The translations under genes were made by a program, and so were the position numbers. The notes beneath the pieces are model-generated. The model ran no database searches. It worked only from the letters and a program-made list of their open reading frames with translations, and had not been told where the DNA came from. Shown here piece by piece: positions 61,031-64,000 of a DNA stretch of 64,000 nt (its first letter is position 1; each line of letters starts with the position of its first letter). This DNA comes from Branchiostoma floridae (Eukaryota; Chordata; Leptocardii; Amphioxiformes; Branchiostomatidae), in assembly GCF_000003815.2 (NCBI RefSeq), contig NC_049979.1:35249400-35313399 (forward strand), written 5' to 3'.

Positions 61031-62580
61031 GTACAATGTAAAATATTATGATTACAATGACTGTCTGAAGGTAGCATTATTGAGACTGTGATCTTGCCAA
61101 TATTAGTGACAGATTTTAACAATTGAAAGTGAAACATCATGATTGTTATGTAATAGTGTGTCTGTTATTATCTCCATGATAATGGGGATATTCAATGACT
61201 GTCATGTAGTTTGGGGTCACCGTGTCTGTCAGTGATGTTGTAAATGCCATGGCCTTCACCTTCTTCACCTTCAATTAATTACCTTATACATGTAATTATT
61301 GCGGCCTTCACTTCATCAGAGTAACAGGAGTACAACAATGTAGTGGGCCCATCAAAGTTTGTGCAAAGATTCGGTTGCAGTGACATTTGTCTTGGTTATG
61401 ATTAGTGTGGGATCCTCAGGAGCTGGAGGATTCTTAGCTAGGCCACTTATTTGGTCCAGTAGGTCAGGTCCCCATGTAAGCACATGGCACTGCAGCAGTG
61501 AATACTGTCCAGGGTCTCTTGTGATTATTATTATTGTTTGGAAGAGGGATCATGCCAACTGTTACCTCTGTCAGCTACCTTGTGAACTTCTGATTTGATT
61601 AAGTGCTGCCAGGCTGACTTTGGAATTGCCAGGTTGCTCTATCAGTTTTTGGCCCATTTTAAGTGGGCACACCCAGTTTATTTGGGGTTTTAATTGGAAA
61701 TGGCACATCCTGAAATCTGACAACCATGATCTCTACCAGGCAATTATCGATCCTGAAGCAATTTTTTTCTATGTCTACCCTCACCTCAGCTTAGCAGCTG
61801 GGTTGACAGATTTTCATCTGCCAGGACGCTGTCGTCATAAAATAACTGTATATCGGATGAGAGCATATTCCTTCAGCTACAAGGCTAACTGAGTCCTTGA
61901 ATCCTTCAACTTCTCTAATTTAAAAAAAATAAAGGGACATTAAATCATTATTCTTATGTCAAAAATAATGCAGATATGAGATAAAACCCATCAAAAAGAC
62001 TTTTTTTGGCAAACACTACCATTAGTACTGGCAGAAAACCTTGAGTGTACTGTATAGTCGAGCCAATTATAAAGAAAATTCTAGACTAAATTCTAGACAG
62101 TTTTTTTTAATCATCTACGCGCATGGCATTGCAACTTCGCATAAACAACACCTCAGAGGTCAATCTAGGTCTATGGAGCCTGTTTACATTCAAGGCGTAT
62201 ATATATTAGGGATATCCGATATCCGGAAAGTTGGGCTGAAACACAATTTGCACCAAAAACACATTATTTCCTACGTTTTTCAGCCATGTTAACATTTATT
62301 AATTTCATTTCGTAGTATATACTGAGAAATGTAAATTCAAACATCGGAAGCCTTTTGTCACTTTTTTGTCGCGCACTTACGACGCTGTACATGTACAGTT
62401 TTTCTGGCTTTCTACAGATAAAAGAAAGGGTTGTTGACATTTGTATCCCACCTTGCTTAACAAAATGTTGTACAGAAATGACTGTAACAAACGTTACCAT
62501 TGTTCGATGCTGTCTAAGCTTTCTATTTGACCGGGTGTTAAAAAGCTGCCCACTTTTTAAATGTTCCTAGGGACGTCCAC
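61031..62580. other. Downstream intron; partner exon of Cys module 2 not found
   Basis: Searched for a phase-2 exon with C-x-x-C pairs like exon 11; none seen. Short open frames (61359-61598, 61620-61892) lack motifs. Confidence 0.45.
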
Positions 62581-62584
62581 TTAT

Positions 62585-62717
62585 ATGAGGGGTGATCAGT
62601 AAGTTCTTGGCCTCACCCAGAAATGATAAGCACAACTCAAATTTTGAGGCACAACTTCATAGTATGGAGCCTTTTATCAATATCCGCCAAATTTCAAATC
62701 ATCGCAATCATTATTTT
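62585..62717. mobile_element. Mariner-like terminal fragment
   Basis: gaggggtgatcagtaagttc resembles ends of mariner-family elements. No transposase ORF follows; instead the foldback at 62718 begins. Confidence 0.4.
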
Positions 62718-63345
62718 ACAGGCATTCGTTTCTTGCAAATCAGAAGGTAAGTGTCGAGAAAAAAGTGGTGTGAATTGTGATCAGACATGTATGGGTCGAG
62801 TTCCCCATGCCGTAAATTAACAAAAGACATTGTCAAAATGTTTGATAATGATTCTATTCCTATTTGAAGCAAAAAGAATTGGGTGATAGAGTTCCAGCAG
62901 CGCAATTTGACCCGCACACCTCAGGTCAGGTCAATTGTCCACATTTTTTCCTTCTCCCTTATTACCTAACATTACTTGGTGTCACCTGCAAAGTAATGAT
63001 CACAATAATTTGAATTTTGGTACATATTTATATAAGACTTTATACTTGACATTAATGCTTCGAAATCTGAGCTGTGCTTATTATTTCTCGGTAAAGCCGA
63101 GGACATAATTTGATAACCCCGCGTACATGTATAAAGTCTTATATGAATGTGTACCGAAATTCAAATTATTGTGATCATTACATTGCAGGCGATACCCAGT
63201 AACGTTAGATAAGGGATAACGGAAAAAAAAGTGGACAATTGATCTGCAACCTGAGGTGTGCGGGTCAAATTGTCTGATCACACTTCAATCACCCTTCTTT
63301 TTCTCGCCACTTACCTTCTAATTTAGAAAAAAACGAATGCCGGTG
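62718..63345. repeat. ~300 bp-arm foldback repeat
   Basis: Left arm (ggcattcgtttcttgcaaat at 62720; ccgcacacctcaggt at 62911; gtgatcac-type aat block at 62995) pairs with the right arm (attgtgatcattacattgca at 63168; acctgaggtgtgcgggtcaaa at 63249; aacgaatgcc at 63332). Centre near 63060. Non-coding. Confidence 0.85.
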
Positions 63346-63639
63346 TTACAGAATTTTGGGGCCCCCCAGAATTCTGCGGCCCCCCTGGTCACGTGACCAA
63401 CATTTGGCATGCGGGGGCGTGGCCTAAAAACTACGATGGCCCACAAGGACATTCCCCATATACACTGGCTGGCACCAGAAACAAGCCTGTCGTCACATGT
63501 GTATCTGTACTGAGGGCCAACATTATGACATTCTGGAGTCCAAATTATGTTGGAAAATGGTCCGTGCAATATTTCCTAAAAATAAACTGTTTTTTTTTAT
63601 GATCATAGGTTTGCGTAGATATCCGCCTTACTAGATAAA

Positions 63640-64000
63640 ACGTTCTGTGAACTAGCCCTGGGTTGAGCCCTGGACTTTTGGGGCCCCCCTTCCCAGGGGA
63701 CGAACGCTTTGCACAATCCCTATCAAACTTGGACGTCAACAAGTTCCCAACAAGTACTTTAATGTCTTACTAAAAAAAGCGGTCTGTGAACTAGCTTTGG
63801 AAATTTAAGGAGGGGGGGCCCAAAATACCGGGTTGAGCCCTTGACTTTTGGGGCCCCCCTTCCCAGGGGACGAACGCTTTGCACAATCCTTATCAAACTT
63901 GGACGTCAACAAGTTCCCAACAAGTACTTTAATGTCTTACTAGATAAAGCGTTCTTTGAACTAGCTTTGGAAATTTAAGGAGGGGGGCCCCAAAATACCG
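63640..64000. repeat. 170 bp tandem repeat, continues past the window
   Basis: ttgagccc(t/t)ggacttttggg recurs at 63663 and 63833, with ggacgaacgctttgcacaat and tcaaacttggacgtcaacaa in each copy. At least two copies; the third begins at the edge. Rich in gggggcccc stretches. Confidence 0.92.

Noticed and set aside
62700-62750. Possible exon (attttacag ... AG|GTAAGT) at 62721-62750
   Set aside because: It lies in the arm of a foldback repeat, and its sequence recurs inverted at 63290-63340; no cysteine motif as expected for the next exon.

Overview
The window is animal genomic DNA dense in transposable elements, most likely from a lancelet (Branchiostoma). That assignment is inference. It rests on long introns packed with many small inverted-repeat elements, several non-LTR retrotransposon clades, a Penelope-like and a YR-type retroelement side by side, and a domain-shuffled Death/Neuralized/mind-bomb-type host gene. 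No bacterial, organellar or viral gene set is present, and no tRNA or rRNA was found.

One large host gene dominates. It is on the + strand, runs from 11138 to at least 61030, and is still open at the last exon found. I reconstructed 24 exons. From the ATG at 11170 they join into one frame of 1176 complete codons (3530 nt) with no stop and with splice phases that agree at every junction. The order is: short N-terminus, Death domain, Asn/Thr-rich linker, Neuralized homology repeat (NHR), a first pair of SH3_15 (mind bomb REP-type) domains, a cysteine-rich module, three more SH3_15 pairs (eight domains in all), and the first half of a second cysteine-rich module. Every module is bounded by phase-1 introns, so the gene looks assembled from interchangeable cassettes. 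Neuralized and Mind bomb are the two unrelated E3 ligase families that act on Notch ligands, so finding the ligand-binding type domains of both in one Death-domain protein is the main discovery. The C-terminus, where a RING finger might lie, is outside the window.

Layout: 1-10400 is upstream DNA made of non-LTR retrotransposon pieces (1-1016, 3975-7161, 7848-9284, 9358-10375) and foldback repeats. 11138-15547 holds the Death, linker and NHR exons. The 11 kb intron 15548-26708 holds a small antisense gene (18686-20823) with a frameshift, a ~60 bp tandem repeat, and a 1.7 kb inverted-repeat transposon carrying 22 short palindromes. 26709-36279 encodes SH3_15 pair 1; its intron houses a 4.4 kb Ngaro/DIRS-like retroelement with split direct repeats, a spliced Gag gene and a 17 bp minisatellite. 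37664-40499 is cysteine module 1, with a 2.1 kb inverted-repeat element in its intron. 41156-48909 is pair 2, whose 6.2 kb intron is a nest of elements (hAT-like, Penelope-like, truncated LINE, small inverted-repeat elements). 49473-50962 is pair 3, 51917-57115 is pair 4, and 60889-61030 is the start of cysteine module 2. The last intron contains a ~163 bp tandem repeat and a LINE interrupted by a mariner-type MITE dimer. The right end holds a large foldback repeat and a 170 bp tandem repeat that runs off the window.

Insertion order can be read in several places from target-site duplications (TSDs). Element clade names are my judgement from protein motifs, inverted repeats and TSD length, because no database search was possible.
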